DNA of 64,000 bases from Anthoceros angustus (taxonomy: Eukaryota > Streptophyta > Anthocerotopsida > Anthocerotales > Anthocerotaceae): assembly GCA_010909165.1 (NCBI GenBank), contig VJWM01000103.1, positions 930,001 through 994,000 on the forward strand. Reading direction: 5' to 3'. A program made the translations under genes and the position numbers. Within the stretch, counting starts at the first letter, position 1. Every line of letters starts with the position of its first letter. Below are positions 22,657 to 35,872 of the stretch, piece after piece. The notes under the pieces are model-generated. The model saw only the letters and a list, made by a program, of their open reading frames with translations. It was not told the DNA's origin and searched no databases.

Positions 22657-25600
22657 GCCTGAAATCTTCCCCTGTTCTAAAAAACAGCCTATAGTAAAAG
22701 GCCCGTTTTCCTAGTTGTGAGTGGATGCTTGATTCTGGGTTTCCGGTGCCCCGGGAACATTGGTGTTGGTCGGATGGGGCAGCTAGTCAATTTAAAGCAT
22801 GTAGGCCTTCTTACTTTGTTGCACCTAAGCTTGGTGGTGGTTGCAAGATGCTATGGTCGTTCTTTGGCGTGGGCATGGCAAAGCGAACATGAGGCAGTGC
22901 AATCTTGAAAAGGGCATTGCGGGCTGCGAGTCCTCTCCGAATGCTCCTCATTGCGATGCACCCTCGATGTTGTCACTTAGAGAGAACATCTCACCGCAAC
23001 AACGTCGTCTGAAGTGGAGAGCATCATCCATAGGAGCTTGGTGATTGGGAAAAGGAGGTGAGCAGGAGGAACAAGTTTAATTGTGACCCAATACAGGTCA
23101 AAAAATGCATAGCATATATGGTTTCTATTCTGGACCCAACTCAAGCGAAAATGCGCATGTTGGCATGTACATCTTGTTGTCTTGATCGCATTCTCTATGG
23201 CCCATGCAGGATCTGGAGACTCGTATCCATTAGGCCACATGGACAACCCACGGAGGAGCCGTACTCGGAGAAGAGGCCGGGATCTTTGAGTCTGGCGGAT
23301 ACCTTCGCCGTTTGCTACTCGGGAGGAACAAGGAGCTTTGGAAACTACCGTTGATGGCCTTGACGATGATGTATGGAGGATGTGTGGACATGGCCGACCT
23401 CCCAGAAGTTGGTGATACGTGTTGTTGTGCACGACATCAAGACAGGGGCAATTGTTTTACTCGTTGCACAGCTTGAAGCAAACCCTACTGTAACAAGTGG
23501 TGCCCTTGGAGCAACTCAACATTCCGAGTGGGAGAAGTGGTTGTCTGTATACTACACACTCCACACGACGGCTCGTGTACACACCGGGTCAAGAGAATGA
23601 GGAGTGCACCCTTCATGCCGATCGTGTCCTAAGTTGCAAGATTGAATTGCGGTGTACACCGATAGTGAAGGTGTGGAGTGCTATTCTTTAGAGGGGAAGC
23701 TCTCGAGTGACCACCTTGGTAAGAGAAAGCAACTCGAGCCTTGTGCTAGAAAGCACATGTGCGTAATGATTGGTCACCTCTATTGTACGAGGCCCACGCT
23801 TTGTAACATAACCACGCGACCACCAAATGCTGGTCACTAACTATTTGCTCACTAACCAAAGTTGTCACTAACTGTGGCCAGTGCACCGAAAGTTATTTTG
23901 CAAATGGGTCTTGTCCATGTTAACACGCTTGATACATGGCTTCTTTAGGGGTCTGAAGGTCCAAGCGGGATGCACATAGATATGCCGCTTGCATTCATGC
24001 AAAACACTTATTCCCGTGGAATTTGCTTACAAGGGCATTTGCATTAAAAGTTGAGTTCTGGTCTCGGGACACATGATTATCCGCCACACGCTCAAGCCCA
24101 CTTTCGCCAATTGACCCCGGCGTGGTGTCTCGGCCTTGTCCTTGGTGGCACATAGTCTGGCTTTAAATGGCGTGATACCACAATCGGGTCGTCATCATCT
24201 TCGCCTGAGCTACCAGGAATGCAATGGCCGCCATGTGCTCTAACTTGGGTCTGTGATTTGTCGAACCCCGCACACCCTCCTCCCGGTTCCTTGATGATGG
24301 GAGAAGCCATGGGCAGCCGAGGCAAGGAGCTTGATGGAAGCGAAGGTTTTGGCCGCAATGCGCGGTTCCAAGATCAAGACCGCGGCGGGCGCTGCACATC
24401 GGGCTTCGCGAAGAGGGAGCGTGGATGCGCCATATGCCTGGAAGACCTCAAGTCGCCGAATTGCGCAGGAAGGGATGTCGACCGTTGTTGAGGATGATTG
24501 TGACATGGGCGTGTTATATAATGAATCAAGGATGGCGGTGGAAAGTGGCGACTCTTGATGGCGCTGGTTTGCCCACTACGCAATGGAAGCATCTTAGCTA
24601 CGGTCTTGTGATTGGGGCCGTCTTCCACATTCGGATAGCTGGACATGGCGTGCATGTTGTTGTGCAAGCCCTTTTAGGCGGCGTGCTTGGATGTAGTTGT
24701 TACCCAAGCCTCGTAACTTGATCCCTCCCGTGTGAACCCGAGTTGGAAAGGATGTTGTGTGGCATGTGCTAATGCAAGACGGGTTGAAGGCATGTTTCGT
24801 TAATGTCAAGTGCGAGGTAAATCTTGTTGCCTCATGTCGGCAAGTTTATCGCTGACCATTGTATGTGGATCAACCAAAAAGAAAACGGGCCTCCTTAACA
24901 ACCCTACATTTAGGCATGGGTGCCTAGAAACTCAAAACCACGCAAGCCGACCATACCAAGACAATCACTTGACCGTCTGAAGTCCCTCCTTGACATGCTC
25001 CCTCTTAGCCACCCAGTCCAGATATTTGGCGATTGTGGGGCTCAGCCAATACACCTGGATGTCTTGCGGGGTAGCCTTCGGGATGGCAATCATGCTGAAG
25101 TTTGTCGCCAAAACCATGTCCTCCTCAATTGCAGTGGGGTGACCACGGACACCTGAGTTTAGGAGCTGGTACACCCCCTCTGAATTTGGCTCCTGCTCGT
25201 AATAATAAGCCATGATCACCCTACTGCCAATAGGAAACACCTTGCCGCTTTGCCATGCTTTGTCAGCGCTGGCTAGTGGCGCATCGCGGCCGATACACGT
25301 AGCACATAGAACTCCACATGCTCTACATTTCCCTTGGGAGCCGCACCATAAAGTTACTACCCGCACGGACCGTGTCCGCCTCATAAGACCTTGAGGCATG
25401 GGTGGGGGGCACTTCATCCACATTCTCTACGACCATTGAGCACCCTTGTGCTTCCCACGGATGTTTCTTTTGGGGCCTGTTCCCATTCTTCCTTTCTCCT
25501 CGGCTTCGAACTTGACGCCGAGGAGGCGCGCCTCTACCGGACTACTGCCGCATGCCGCTCTCCTTTCCTTCATTGGTTTTTTCTCGATTCGCCCACTGCG

Positions 25601-27079
25601 CGAACTCATCAACCATTTCAAAAGTCACCATTTCATTCGCAGCCCACCTTCTTCATTGGGCATGATGGGCCCACCACCACTTGCAAGAACACCGTCACGT
25701 CGACCAAGCTGGTCAAGAGCACCAGACATTGATTCTTGGTTGCAAGTATGTTCCGATCGATTATGTGCACCGCCTCCACATCGCCGGATGCTCCAAAAGT
25801 TTTTGATGTTCGCCGATTGAGGGCGCCATCCGCAACAACCCTATCTCTATAACTTGATTGGCACCAATCATCACGGTATCCACTGCGCCACCCTCATCTG
25901 GATCTCCACCGCCACCACACCGCTACCAAGCGTTGGACATCACCGGTTGTCGTCAATGCCAAATGGACACTTTGGTCCGCATCACTTGCCACATGATCCA
26001 AGATATTGGTCAGTAGAACACCACGACTCCTCGCCATTCGTCACATTTATCAACACATTCAATTGCGGCCACCTCAAGTTATCACCGATTCACAAGACTC
26101 TGGACACCACAACCATTTCATCACCTACATCCACACCTCCACTCGAATACCACTGGAAGGCACCCGTCGAATAAGAGCGCACAATACACCCGTGACCAAC
26201 GAGCGAGGCGCGGCCACCGTTGTAGCTTGTGGCTGGTCATCCTGCACGGACAAACATGTACTCAAAGTGTAGACAACGTATCTAGTTTCAACAAAGCAAT
26301 GCCCTCACAAACCCACACCGATGTCCTTCGGAGGAACACGCACACATGCCAACTTGCCGTGCATTCCTCACCAACTTCAACCCTGAGGGGACCTTGTGTC
26401 TGGCCTTGGTGGAGTAGGAGCTATGTCCAGAACGAGGCGCTCGTGTGGTCACTGTGTGGGGACAACGTCATCTTCAATTTGTGAGTCTAGCACCACCAGA
26501 CGAGTAATCGCTGCCCAAACATGCGCGAACAACACGAGGCTTTTCCTCCGGGCATTGGGGGCGAAGGAATTCACGTAGGCTTCATGTGCCTCCCTTGGCC
26601 TTGCAAGCAAATTCATCCTACACTGGTGGAGAAATATCGTTGACATCGGGCCAGTTGGCATAATTGCACTGGACCAGTTCGATGTCGTATGATGACAAAA
26701 TTTAGTCGCAGACTTCCAACAAATAAAATGGACAAGACAACAAACACTGGAGAACGTGGAACATACATATTGGAGACTCAAGATTTTTTGTCTGTGGCCA
26801 ACCAATTCTTCGGTGATTGTGACTCAATGTCTTTCCATCATGTCATGGCCGGTCTCCAATGCACTCGAGGAACTCTTTCTCCCAAGTGTCTCGCTGGTCC
26901 TGCTCCCATGGAAGGAGCTTCCTCCGGTGCTTTGATCACCAACCTTCGCTCTCAACCATGATGCAGCACATCAAGATTGCACTGGACGTGGGCAGCAACA
27001 ATGTTTGTCAAGTGCCCGACAGTGCAGATATCGTGGAAGCAATGGCCACATGGAGTGAACACCATCTCGTTACAGCGTA
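22657..27079. other. Unrecognised repeat-like DNA
   Basis: Only short frames. The longest clean one is minus 25,423-24,965 (152 codons, with YYYEQEPNSEGVYQLL); I recognise no domain. Stretches at about 25,500-26,200 are rich in CACC on the plus strand. Probably old, decayed transposon DNA. Confidence 0.35.
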
Positions 27080-27560
27080 CCACCCGCCATGACACACATT
27101 ACACTTTAGGACACCGAGCTTGCGCTTTGAAGGAAAACCAGTTGCGTGAGAAAGGATCACCTTGGCCTTGGCACCACATGACTAGGTGGTGCCAAGGCCA
27201 CCTCCGTCCGCCACCCACCACTACATCACCAAGTCCGAACCCATCCACCAGAAACCAGACATCACCGAGGCCACCACCGCCCACCAACCTACCACTACAT
27301 CACGAATGCCACCACACCGACCTACCCCTACAAGATGGCCATAACCCGCACACAAGCCATGCACTACATCACCAAGGCCACCAAAAGCTCACAGACCCAG
27401 ATGAACACCAACCAATTCCTCACCATCCGTCAAGTGATCACCCACCCTTCCACCAGAGAACACATGAGTCACCACCCCTTGAGCACCCCTACCACCACCT
27501 CACCATCCGTGAACGACCAGAGCACCCAACCTGTCCACCCAGCAAGACATCACCATAAGG
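27080..27560. repeat. Degenerate CCACCA/CATCACCAAG repeat
   Basis: Irregular reiterations of CACCA-type units, e.g. CATCACCAAGGCCACC. The 193-codon plus frame here (27,558 end) is a by-product: its His/Pro/Thr-rich peptide mirrors the DNA repeat. Confidence 0.6.
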
Positions 27561-27989
27561 AAAACATCGGTCACGGACACCTCGTCCGTGTGCAAGAAGA
27601 ATCCACACTTACCGCGTACAAACACTACACGCCGTACGGGGCATGACTTGGCGGGAGGCAGGAGCCGACACCCACGCAGTGATCCATGTTACATGCCCGG
27701 TGAACCTGGAGAACATCCTCATGTTTTCAAGAGAAGCTGGTGTCCGAGCTTGTTCCTCAGCTTTTTTCTCCTTCAACCGGTGAACACCCTCGAATATTTA
27801 GTTTTGTCAAGCATGAATTCGAATCATCGTCTCGCGAATACTCGCCAAGCCCTCCACTATTCATGACCATGTCGGCAAGCTGGACCTTGGTGTTGCCCAA
27901 ATCCAAGAGTGCCTCCTCCCCATCTTTTGACAAAACATCCTCCGCAAAGACAAGCTTCCAACTCGCACGAATTTTTCCAGCACCTCATC
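27561..27989. other. Unrecognised DNA
   Basis: No supported gene or repeat. Left flank of the duplicated CACTA block. Confidence 0.3.
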
Positions 27990-28700
27990 CATGACAACCT
28001 TTGGTGCCCATGGCTCAAGACACGAGCCCGGCCAGTGTCACTTTTCTCCGCCACGCAAGATCAATTGGAGACTGCCTCCTTCTTGCCGGCCTCCTCTTCT
28101 ACATTCTTTGCACCGGAGGTCCGTCCTTCATGGCCTTCAGCTTCCTCTTCCAACTCGGAGAGCTCCAGAGATTGCCGAGGATCGCCTCGTGGTCGCTCGC
28201 TCACCGGCTGTGAGTGGAACACTCTTCCACATCAACCTCCGCTCCTGCATCATCACCGCCACCACAACAGTTGTGAAGAATCGCTTGTATTCTCTCAGAT
28301 GGGACTTCCACTGTGATTTCTTCTCCATCACGCCTTATCACTTCCTCTTCTCACCTAAATAGTACTCAAACCAATTCACACGCTTGCCAAGCTTCTTCTC
28401 GATTAGGAACCCAAGTGCCTGGCCGTGGCACCCTTTGCGATACTGGTGGGAGCCCGCCCATACGACTTCTCAACAAGACTATCAACATGCATCCACTCTA
28501 TGTCGACGATGGGTCAGATCCCCAAGAGGTATCCATCATTTCCATTAGTGACTCGGCGATCGGGCATTTGCATGAACCGCCTCCAAAGTGTAGCCATGTT
28601 TTGAAATCCATTGCCATGTCCTCTCGCGGTGGCATCAATTCGACAACTTTGTTGCACAAGAACCTCGAATGGAGCAACAGTACCCGGTGAGACGCCGACG
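27990..28700. repeat. CACTA-flanking segment, copy 1
   Basis: Homologous to 29,690-30,470, starting at ATGACAACCTTTGGTGCCC in both up to small differences. Function unknown; in both cases it lies next to a transposase fragment. Confidence 0.75.
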
Positions 28701-29680
28701 CTCATCCGATGTCGGAAATGACTCTTCACCAAATCCAAGTGTATGGGACGCCCGTCCGATAATGCGACGGGATTCGAAATCCAATGTACTGTTCTGCCTG
28801 TGAACTCCGGCGCAAAATTTATGGATTCCAATGCAATATACCCATGCACGCCTACCCTCTGCCTGCAGTCGCACATGGTTTTTAAGCACCAAGATATACC
28901 GCCCATTGGATACATCCAGTAGCACTTGTACTGTCCATGGGTCTCCACCTTCGATTAGGTGGATAATCAAATGCTCCATCGAATTTTCGTTGACGGCATA
29001 TGCATTTCCAATTGCACCATGATATCATAACTTCGAGCTTCGCCGCAGAACCTCGTAGATATCAATCTCCTTGCCACATATCCAACGTATACATCGCGCA
29101 TATCAAGTGCTTTATGGCTGCCCGGACCAATGCGGACGAGAATCCAATTGGCCGCGGGTCTCCAACCGTGAACTCCGATGCAAAATTTATGGATTCCAAT
29201 GCAATATACCGCCATGTCACGCCCTCGGCGGGCCGTTGCGCACATGGTTTTTAAGCACCAGCATATACCGCTCCATTGGATACATCCAGCGCACTTGTAC
29301 CGTCCCATGGGTCTCCACCTCTTCGATTAGGTGGATAATCAAATGCTCCAGAATTCCAGCGTTGACGGCATATGCATTGTTCCAATTGCCATGATATCAC
29401 AACTTCGAGCTTCATCGCAGGAACCTCAGAGATATCAATCTCCTTGCCACATATCCAACGGTACATCGCGCTAAGCCGTGCGAAGGCCTTATACGGTGGC
29501 CCATCTAGCCATCCCCGTAAAGCCATCGGCAAATATCGCATGCACATACGTGGCTTTTCGATTACCTTAAGGCCTTTGAAGCAAGCAGCAATGTTAGCAC
29601 TAAATCCGGTTGGAGGCTTCATTATGCATATCTCTACTCTTCACATTCTAAACTATTAGTCGGTAAGACATAGTTTCATC
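28701..29680 (-). pseudogene. CACTA transposase (DUF4218 part), two partial copies
   Basis: Minus-strand pieces with HLIIHLIE, KNHVR, ALESINF (28,979-28,700) and again 29,622-29,030 with LRGWLDGPPYKAFARLSAMY and RWICGKEIDISEVPAMKLEV. Each is colinear with the better copy at 30,460-31,350, but frames break every 50-150 bp. The two copies abut at about 29,030. Confidence 0.75.
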
Positions 29681-29689
29681 AGCGTATGT

Positions 29690-30470
29690 GCGGCGTGACA
29701 ACCTTTGGTGCCCATGGCTCAAGACACGTGGCAGTGTCACTTTTCTCGCCCGCGCAATGATTGGAGACTCGTCTCCCTTCTTGCCGGCCTCCTCTTCTAC
29801 ATTCTTTGCGGGGAGGTCATCCTTCTTCATGGCCTTCATGCTTCCTCTTCCCAACTCAGAGCTCCGGAGATTCTTTGGGAGGATCGCCCTGGCATTCTCG
29901 GCTCCGCGGCAGTGGAACACTCTTCCACATCAACCTCCGCTCTGCATCATCACACGCACCACAACGGTTGTGAAGAATCGTTGTATTCTCTGCGAGATGG
30001 GACTTCCACACAATTTCTTCTCCATCATCACTTATCCCTTCCTCTTCTCAACTAAATAGTACTCAAACCAATTCACACGCTTGCCAAGCTTCTTCTCGAT
30101 TAGGAACCCAAGTGCCTGCGTGGCACCTTTGCGATACAACAGCGTGGGAGCCCCGCCATCTGACTTCTCCAACAAGATCAACATGCATCCACTCTATGTC
30201 GGGGCAGAGTGCATGATCCCCAAGAGGTATCCATCATTTCCATTAGTGACTCGGCCCGATTTGGGCTTTCTGCCCATGAACCTACCTCCAAGGCAGTGTG
30301 TAGCCATGTTTTGAAATCCATTGCCATGTCCTCTTGCAGGGCATCGTATTCTGACCTTTGTTGCACAAGAACCTCTGAATGGAGCAACAAGTACCAGTGG
30401 AGACGTCGAGGCTCATCCGATGTCAGGGAAATGACTCTTCAGCCTGCAAATCAAGTGCTTTATGGCTGCC
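29690..30470. repeat. CACTA-flanking segment, copy 2
   Basis: Second copy of 27,990-28,700. Joins transposase sequence at about 30,470. Confidence 0.75.
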
Positions 30471-31706
30471 CGTCCCGGACCAATGCGGACGAGAATCCAA
30501 TTGGCCGCGGGTCTCCAGCCGTGAACTCCGATGCAAAATTTATGGATTCCAATGCAATATACCCGGCCGCCATGCTGCCCTCTGGCCGGGCCCGTTGCCG
30601 CACATGGTTTTTAAGCACCAGCATATACCGCTCCATTGGATACATCCAGCGCACTTGTACCGTCCCATGGGTCTCCACCTCTTCGATTAGGTGGATAATC
30701 AAATGCTCCATCGAATTCCAGAACGTTGACGGCATATGCATTTCCAATTGCACCATGATATCCACAACTTCGAGCTTCATCGCAGGAACCTCAGAGATAT
30801 CAATCTCCTTGCCACATATCCAACGGTACATCGCGCTAAGCCGTGCGAAGGCCTTATACGGTGGCCCATCTAGCCATCCCCGTAAAGCCATCGGCAAATA
30901 ATACTGCATAAGCACATGCCAGTCGTGGCTTTTCAGCCCGGTTACCTTAAGGCCTTTGAAGCAAGCAGCAATGTTAGCACTAAATCCGGTTGGAGGCTTC
31001 ATTGCGCATATCTCTACCTTCACAGCGTCCAAATCATTAGTCGGTAAGACATAGTTTGCATCTGGCATGTGCAGCACGTCGTCAACCTCAATGGGCCATA
31101 GCCAGGGCTTGGAATCAGTATCTTCCATATCGAAACGCGTCGCAAGCGTGTCAGTCTTCCCCGTAATAACTCCCCAAAATGCCTTGGCATTGTTCACCTC
31201 TACATGCATAACATCCTTGACCCATATTTTGGGAATATGCCTAAAGTACGGTAAACTCCGGAGCAGAAGTGAATCTCGAGTGACACCCCAAACCCTGGTG
31301 TCCTTCCTAGTCCTAGGATCTGCTTCTCGCCAACGGTCCATCTCCGCCAAAACATCATTAACGGTGCGAGGAACTGGGTGGGCCTTGTTTCAATGCGGTT
31401 GTCAAATGCATCTGCCAGCATGTGGCGGCGGGGGTCGTCTGGGTAGTTGCACCACCTCCGACTGCCTGGGTATACCATCTTCTCCAACTCCACAGACCAC
31501 CTAGCCTCCAAGTCGATGCGCAATCCACACACGCAAGATGCCCTTTTACAAGCTCAGCCAAATTACCCATGCAGAATCGACGGCAAATAGTAGCAAGACG
31601 GAGCGTGAAGAAACGGCCCCGGCCGGCCTTGGGCTTGGAGAAGTCCTCCCTTGAGGTATACACTCCACAAATCACGCAATTCTTGGGTGTGAGCATGGTT
31701 AGGTGA
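30460..31706 (-). pseudogene. CACTA (En/Spm, TNP2-type) transposase, best copy
   Basis: Read right to left. MLTPKNCVICG (31,696) begins an N-terminal part with two Cys pairs; after frame changes near 31,430 and 31,350 a 296-codon frame runs from 31,350 to 30,460. That frame contains VKDVMHVEVNNAK, then the DUF4218 region: GLKSHDWHVLMQYYLPMALR, SAMYRWICGKEIDI, MEHLIIHLIEEVETHG, VQVRWMYPMERYMLVLKNHV. These are strong marks of plant CACTA transposases, which cut and paste the element. At least two frameshifts and missing catalytic middle regions make it inactive. The left end is fused to the flanking repeat. Confidence 0.85.
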
Positions 31707-32139
31707 CCACTAATTTCGGAAACGGGCGAAACCGTCTCTAAGTGGTGTTTTGCATTACGATTGATTTCTTAACAATTGAAATTATGTCCATTTTGACCGA
31801 TATTTTTAGGGCTATTCGCTTTTAACTTATAGATATATTTAAATTTTATATCTGGAAAATTAATTTATTTGATATATTATTAGATTAAGTCTTGCTATAT
31901 ATGCTAGGGACAATTTATTATACAAACTCGTAAGGAATGAAGCGGGAAGTAGGAGGCGAAACGAAGGATGCTCGCTGACTTTTAAGGAGTGATATATGAT
32001 GAGTTATCCACTTCCATCAGGTTGCTCCTAATGTTGAGACTCACAAGCATGGATTTGTGCATGTGATCAGTCGCGAATCGAGCTGCAGGCTCAACCTTGG
32101 GCCAGCGATGAGGATTATCGGCTTATTGTCATGCCCATG
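31707..32139. repeat. A/T-rich CACTA-terminal segment, copy 1
   Basis: Starts with GACCACTAATT just outside the transposase N-terminus, then an A/T-rich stretch (about 31,800-31,930). Homologous to 33,011-33,411. Could contain a CACTA terminus, but I could not pair it with a TAGTG end. Confidence 0.6.
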
Positions 32140-33010
32140 GAGTCCTTGCCACATATCCAACGGTACATCGCTAAGCGATGAAGGCCTTATACTGAGGCCC
32201 ATCTAGCCATCCCGAAGTCCAAAACAAATACTGCACATACATGCGGGCTTTTCGGCTAATTACCTTAAGGCCTTTAGAAGCAACAGCAATGTTAAAATCG
32301 GTTGGAGGCTTCATTGCGCATATCTCTACCTTCACAGCGTCCAAATCATTAGTCGGTAAGACATAGTTTGCATCTGGCATGTGCAGCACGTCGTCAACCT
32401 CAATGGGCCATAGCTAAGGCTTGGAATCATTATCTTCCATATCGAAACGCGCCGCAGGCGTGTCAATCTTCCCCGTAATAACCCCCCAAAATGCCTTGGC
32501 ATTGTTCACCTCTACATGCATAACATCCTTGACCCATATTTTGGGAATATGCCTAAAGTACGGTAAACTCCGGAGCAGAAGTGAATCTCGAGTGACACCC
32601 CAAACCCTGGTGTCCTTCCTAGTCCTAGGATCTGCTTCTCGCCAACGGTCCATCTCCGCCAAAACATCATTAGCAGAGGAATCTGGGTGGGCCTTGTTTC
32701 AATGCGGTTGTCAAATGCCGCCAAAGATGTGGCTGGGCCGTCTGGTAGTTGCACCACCTCCGACTGCCTGGGTATACCATCTTCTCCAACTCCACAGACC
32801 ACCTAGCCTCCAAGCCTCGCATCGCAATCCACACCGCAAAGATGCCCTCGCATTTTACAAGCCCAGAAATTACCCGCTCGGAGAATCGACGTGGCAAATA
32901 ATGCAAGACGGAGCGTGAAGAAACGGCCTGGGTCAGTCTTGGGCTTGGAGAAGTCCTCGCAGGGTATACCTGTCCACAAATCACGCAATTCTTGGGTGTG
33001 AGCATGGTTA
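32140..33010 (-). pseudogene. CACTA transposase, second tandem copy
   Basis: Colinear with the N-terminal and middle part of the preceding copy (MLTPKNCVICG at 33,005, VKDVMHVEVNNAK in 32,662-32,414). The DUF4218 part is cut off at about 32,145, where CTTGCCACATATCC joins the neighbouring unit. More indels than the first copy. Confidence 0.8.
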
Positions 33011-33411
33011 GGTGACCACTAATTAAAGCAAGTAAACCGCCTCTAAGTGGTGTTTTGCATTACGGTCAGATTTCTTAACAATTGAAATTATGTCCATTTT
33101 GACCGATATTTTTAGGGCTATTCGTTTTTAACTTCATAGATATATTTAAATTTTTATATCTGGAAAATTAATTTATTTGATATATTATTAGATTAAGTCT
33201 TGCTATATGCTAGGGACAATTTATTATACAAACTCGTAAGTGACCGGGAAGTAGGAGGCGAAACGAAGGATGCTCGCTGACTTTTAAGGGTGATAATGAG
33301 GTTATCCACTTCCATCGTACCGTTCTAATTGAGACTCACAAGCATTGGATTTGTGCATGCAATCGCGAGCTCAACCTTAGCGCGATGAGGTTATTGTCGA
33401 CCATGTGGAGT
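33011..33411. repeat. A/T-rich CACTA-terminal segment, copy 2
   Basis: Second copy of 31,707-32,139, shorter through scattered losses (e.g. around 33,240 and 33,300-33,400). Confidence 0.65.
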
Positions 33412-34700
33412 CCCTACATGGCTTCGCTAGAGCTATGTCGTGCAGGCAGGGTGGTGTGGCCGGTGGTGGCGTGATAAAATTTGGGGTCGGAACCAGTTCT
33501 TACTGGATTTGGTAGCTTGGTGGTGCAGGTGCGGTGGCTTTGTGCGGAGGGCGTTTGGGACCGTTAGCCGTGCGGCAGGCTTTTCCTGGAACGTGGAGCC
33601 GTAGTGCGGCCAAGGCAGGTGCGCACGGCTGAAGCGATGGCACCACCAGCCACCGGCCTTGTAGTTTTTTTTCCGTGGTGAGTCCCTACATGGCTTCTGC
33701 TAGAGCTTTGTCGCGCGCGCAATAGGTGGTGTGATGGCGGCAGGATCGCGGCGCAGAACTGGAGTCGTAACTAAGTTCCTACTGATTTGGGAGCTCGGTG
33801 AGTGCAGGCAATAGTGATGGGTTTGTCGGAAGGTGTTTGGGTCCGCCACCGTGGTAAGCGTACCGCCTTCCAGCGAGGAAGCGCAGTGGTGCGGCAACCA
33901 GGGTGCGCAGGCGAGGGACAAAGCCGGCTGAGGTGAAGGACACCATGTCACTAGTACCCAGTAGGGTGGAAGGCTCGACAACAGGTGGCGAGGCACGCGA
34001 TAATTCCGGCAGGTCAAGCGCCTCTGCAACCAAGATGGACAGAACGCTTAGGCGCCACCGGCTAGGTTGGATAGCTGCACAGTGACTGGCTCGCAAGGAC
34101 ACGACATTCACGAAAAATTGGTGGAGCATTGGTGTTGGCACTACAGTGATATGGAATTGTCAACTACAGGTGTGAATGTCCACAAAATAACCACGAGTGT
34201 TGGACTAAAGGAGGCTATTGGAGGTGAAGATTAGATCAAGAGGATAAAAGCGTTGCACAACGGCCCCCGGGCAAAAGTTAATTATAAGTCCTATCGAGGC
34301 CTTCGGACAAGAGGCTATCACTTCCGGACCATTGCGGCCGATGCCAACCAGACTGCAACACAAGACAATTGGGTTTATGGGTCATTCGATATGGTGGGTG
34401 CCAACCGGAAAGCGGACTTCTACGGACGCATATGCCAGATCCTTGAAGTGGAATGCGAAGGGGGGGACGTCACCACCATCATCCTCAACGTCCATTAGTG
34501 CAGTGGGCTTGGATAGACAATCAACCATTGCGCGCTGATTTCGATTGGCTTTTGGGGTTAGGTGTGGACACGAGGAGACCTTTGGTGTATGCGGCGTGAT
34601 CATCGTGACTGCCCATACACATTCCCTGCATTTGACATGTGTTCGCATCGGACGTCATGCGCCCAAAGTGGATGGTTGGTTGATTTGCACGCCTATCGGC
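33412..34700. other. Unrecognised DNA with an internal duplication
   Basis: GTGGAGTCCCTACATGGCTTC at 33,409 recurs with small changes at 33,678, and the following about 220 bp are similar. Short frames only (34,253-34,498, 81 codons, no domain recognised). Confidence 0.4.
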
Positions 34701-34812
34701 TAGATGGGACTCATCGGCTTTCGATTGACATTTTCATATGAACCACCATGTTAGCCTAGATGAGACTCATCAGCTTTCGATTGACATTTTCATATGAACC
34801 ACCATGTTAGCC
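34701..34812. repeat. Direct tandem duplication of 56 bp
   Basis: Units 34,701-34,756 and 34,757-34,812 start with TAGATGGGACTCATCGG and TAGATGAGACTCATCAG. Only two base differences and no indel, unlike most repeats here, so it is recent. Confidence 0.95.
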
Positions 34813-34916
34813 CCCCAAACCACTCCTGAAACACCCAATTCACAATAACAAAGTTGTGAGGCGAAGACATACTAGTCAAATACTAGTCACACGTTTGAGC
34901 AAGTGTGTGATTTTCA

Positions 34917-35872
34917 TCAGATGATGTCATCCTGACCACAAATAGTCACAACTTATTAGCTGAAGTAAAACACTTGCTCAATAACAAGTTTGAAATGAAG
35001 GATATAGGGAGATGAAATTTTGTTTGCGTATTCAGCTTCTCCGTGTAACGGCTGAAGGATTGCTCATTATCCACTAGTACAAGTACTTATGTGCAAGAGA
35101 TCTTGCGAAAGCTTAAACTTTATCAGGCCAGACCACCCACGACAATCTTTACAATAGGTGTGAAGCTCACGAGCCTACAGTGCTAACAGACTGCAAAAGA
35201 AATCAAAGAAATGGCTCTTGTGCCCTACAGACATGCCATAGACAGTGTAGGAAACTGGACACGCCCCGATATTCAATATTCTGTAAGCATGGTATCGCAG
35301 TTCTTGGAGCATCCCGGCCGTGCTCACTAGGTGGTTGCCAAAAGAGTTTTTCATTACTCAAAAGGGACCCAGTGCTATGGACTTGCTTACAAGAGAAGCG
35401 GGCATGCACAACTTACCTTAAAAGGGTTTACAAATGCAGATTGGGCATCTGCCAATGACTCCAGAAGGAGTCTCTACACCTAAAATTGTTTTCTTGTGTC
35501 ATCTGCAGCCATCAATTGGAGCTGCAAAAAGTAGGCATCAATTGATGGATCAAGCCAAGTATTAAAGCTTGATAGATGCATCGAAGGAAGCAGCATGGTT
35601 ACGCACCTTTCTCTCAGATCTAGGGCAACAACAAGTCGAGCCGATGCCTCTCATGTATGACAATATGTCTGCATTAGCGCTTGTTGCTAACCCTAGGTTT
35701 TATGCGAGGACAAAACAATATATTAGGGATGTTGTCGAGCATGGAGTGGTGAAGGTAGACTATGTTTAGACAGACTCCAACACTGCAGATATCCTGATGA
35801 AAAGTCTTCCTCAGCACAAGCATTATCAATACATGGAAGGTCTTGAGCTCATGGACTTCAAGATATTTTGAA
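34917..35872 (+). pseudogene. Ty1/copia reverse transcriptase C-terminus and RNase H
   Basis: Begins at the catalytic DD of the RT (SDDVILTTNSHNLLAEVKHL, then NNKFEMKDIG), followed by YVQEILRKLKLYQARPP, the connection region, and RNase H with FTNADWASANDSRRSLYT, WSCKK, LIDASKEAAWL, YDNMSALALVANPRFYAR and YIRDV. Stops and frameshifts at about 35,020, 35,475, 35,530 and 35,769. Differs strongly in sequence from the copia at 20 kb, so a separate lineage. Its decay is mainly stops and point changes. Confidence 0.85.

Noticed and set aside
26977-27558. 193-codon His/Pro/Thr-rich ORF
   Set aside because: Composition follows from CCACCA-type DNA reiteration; no domain or conserved motif.
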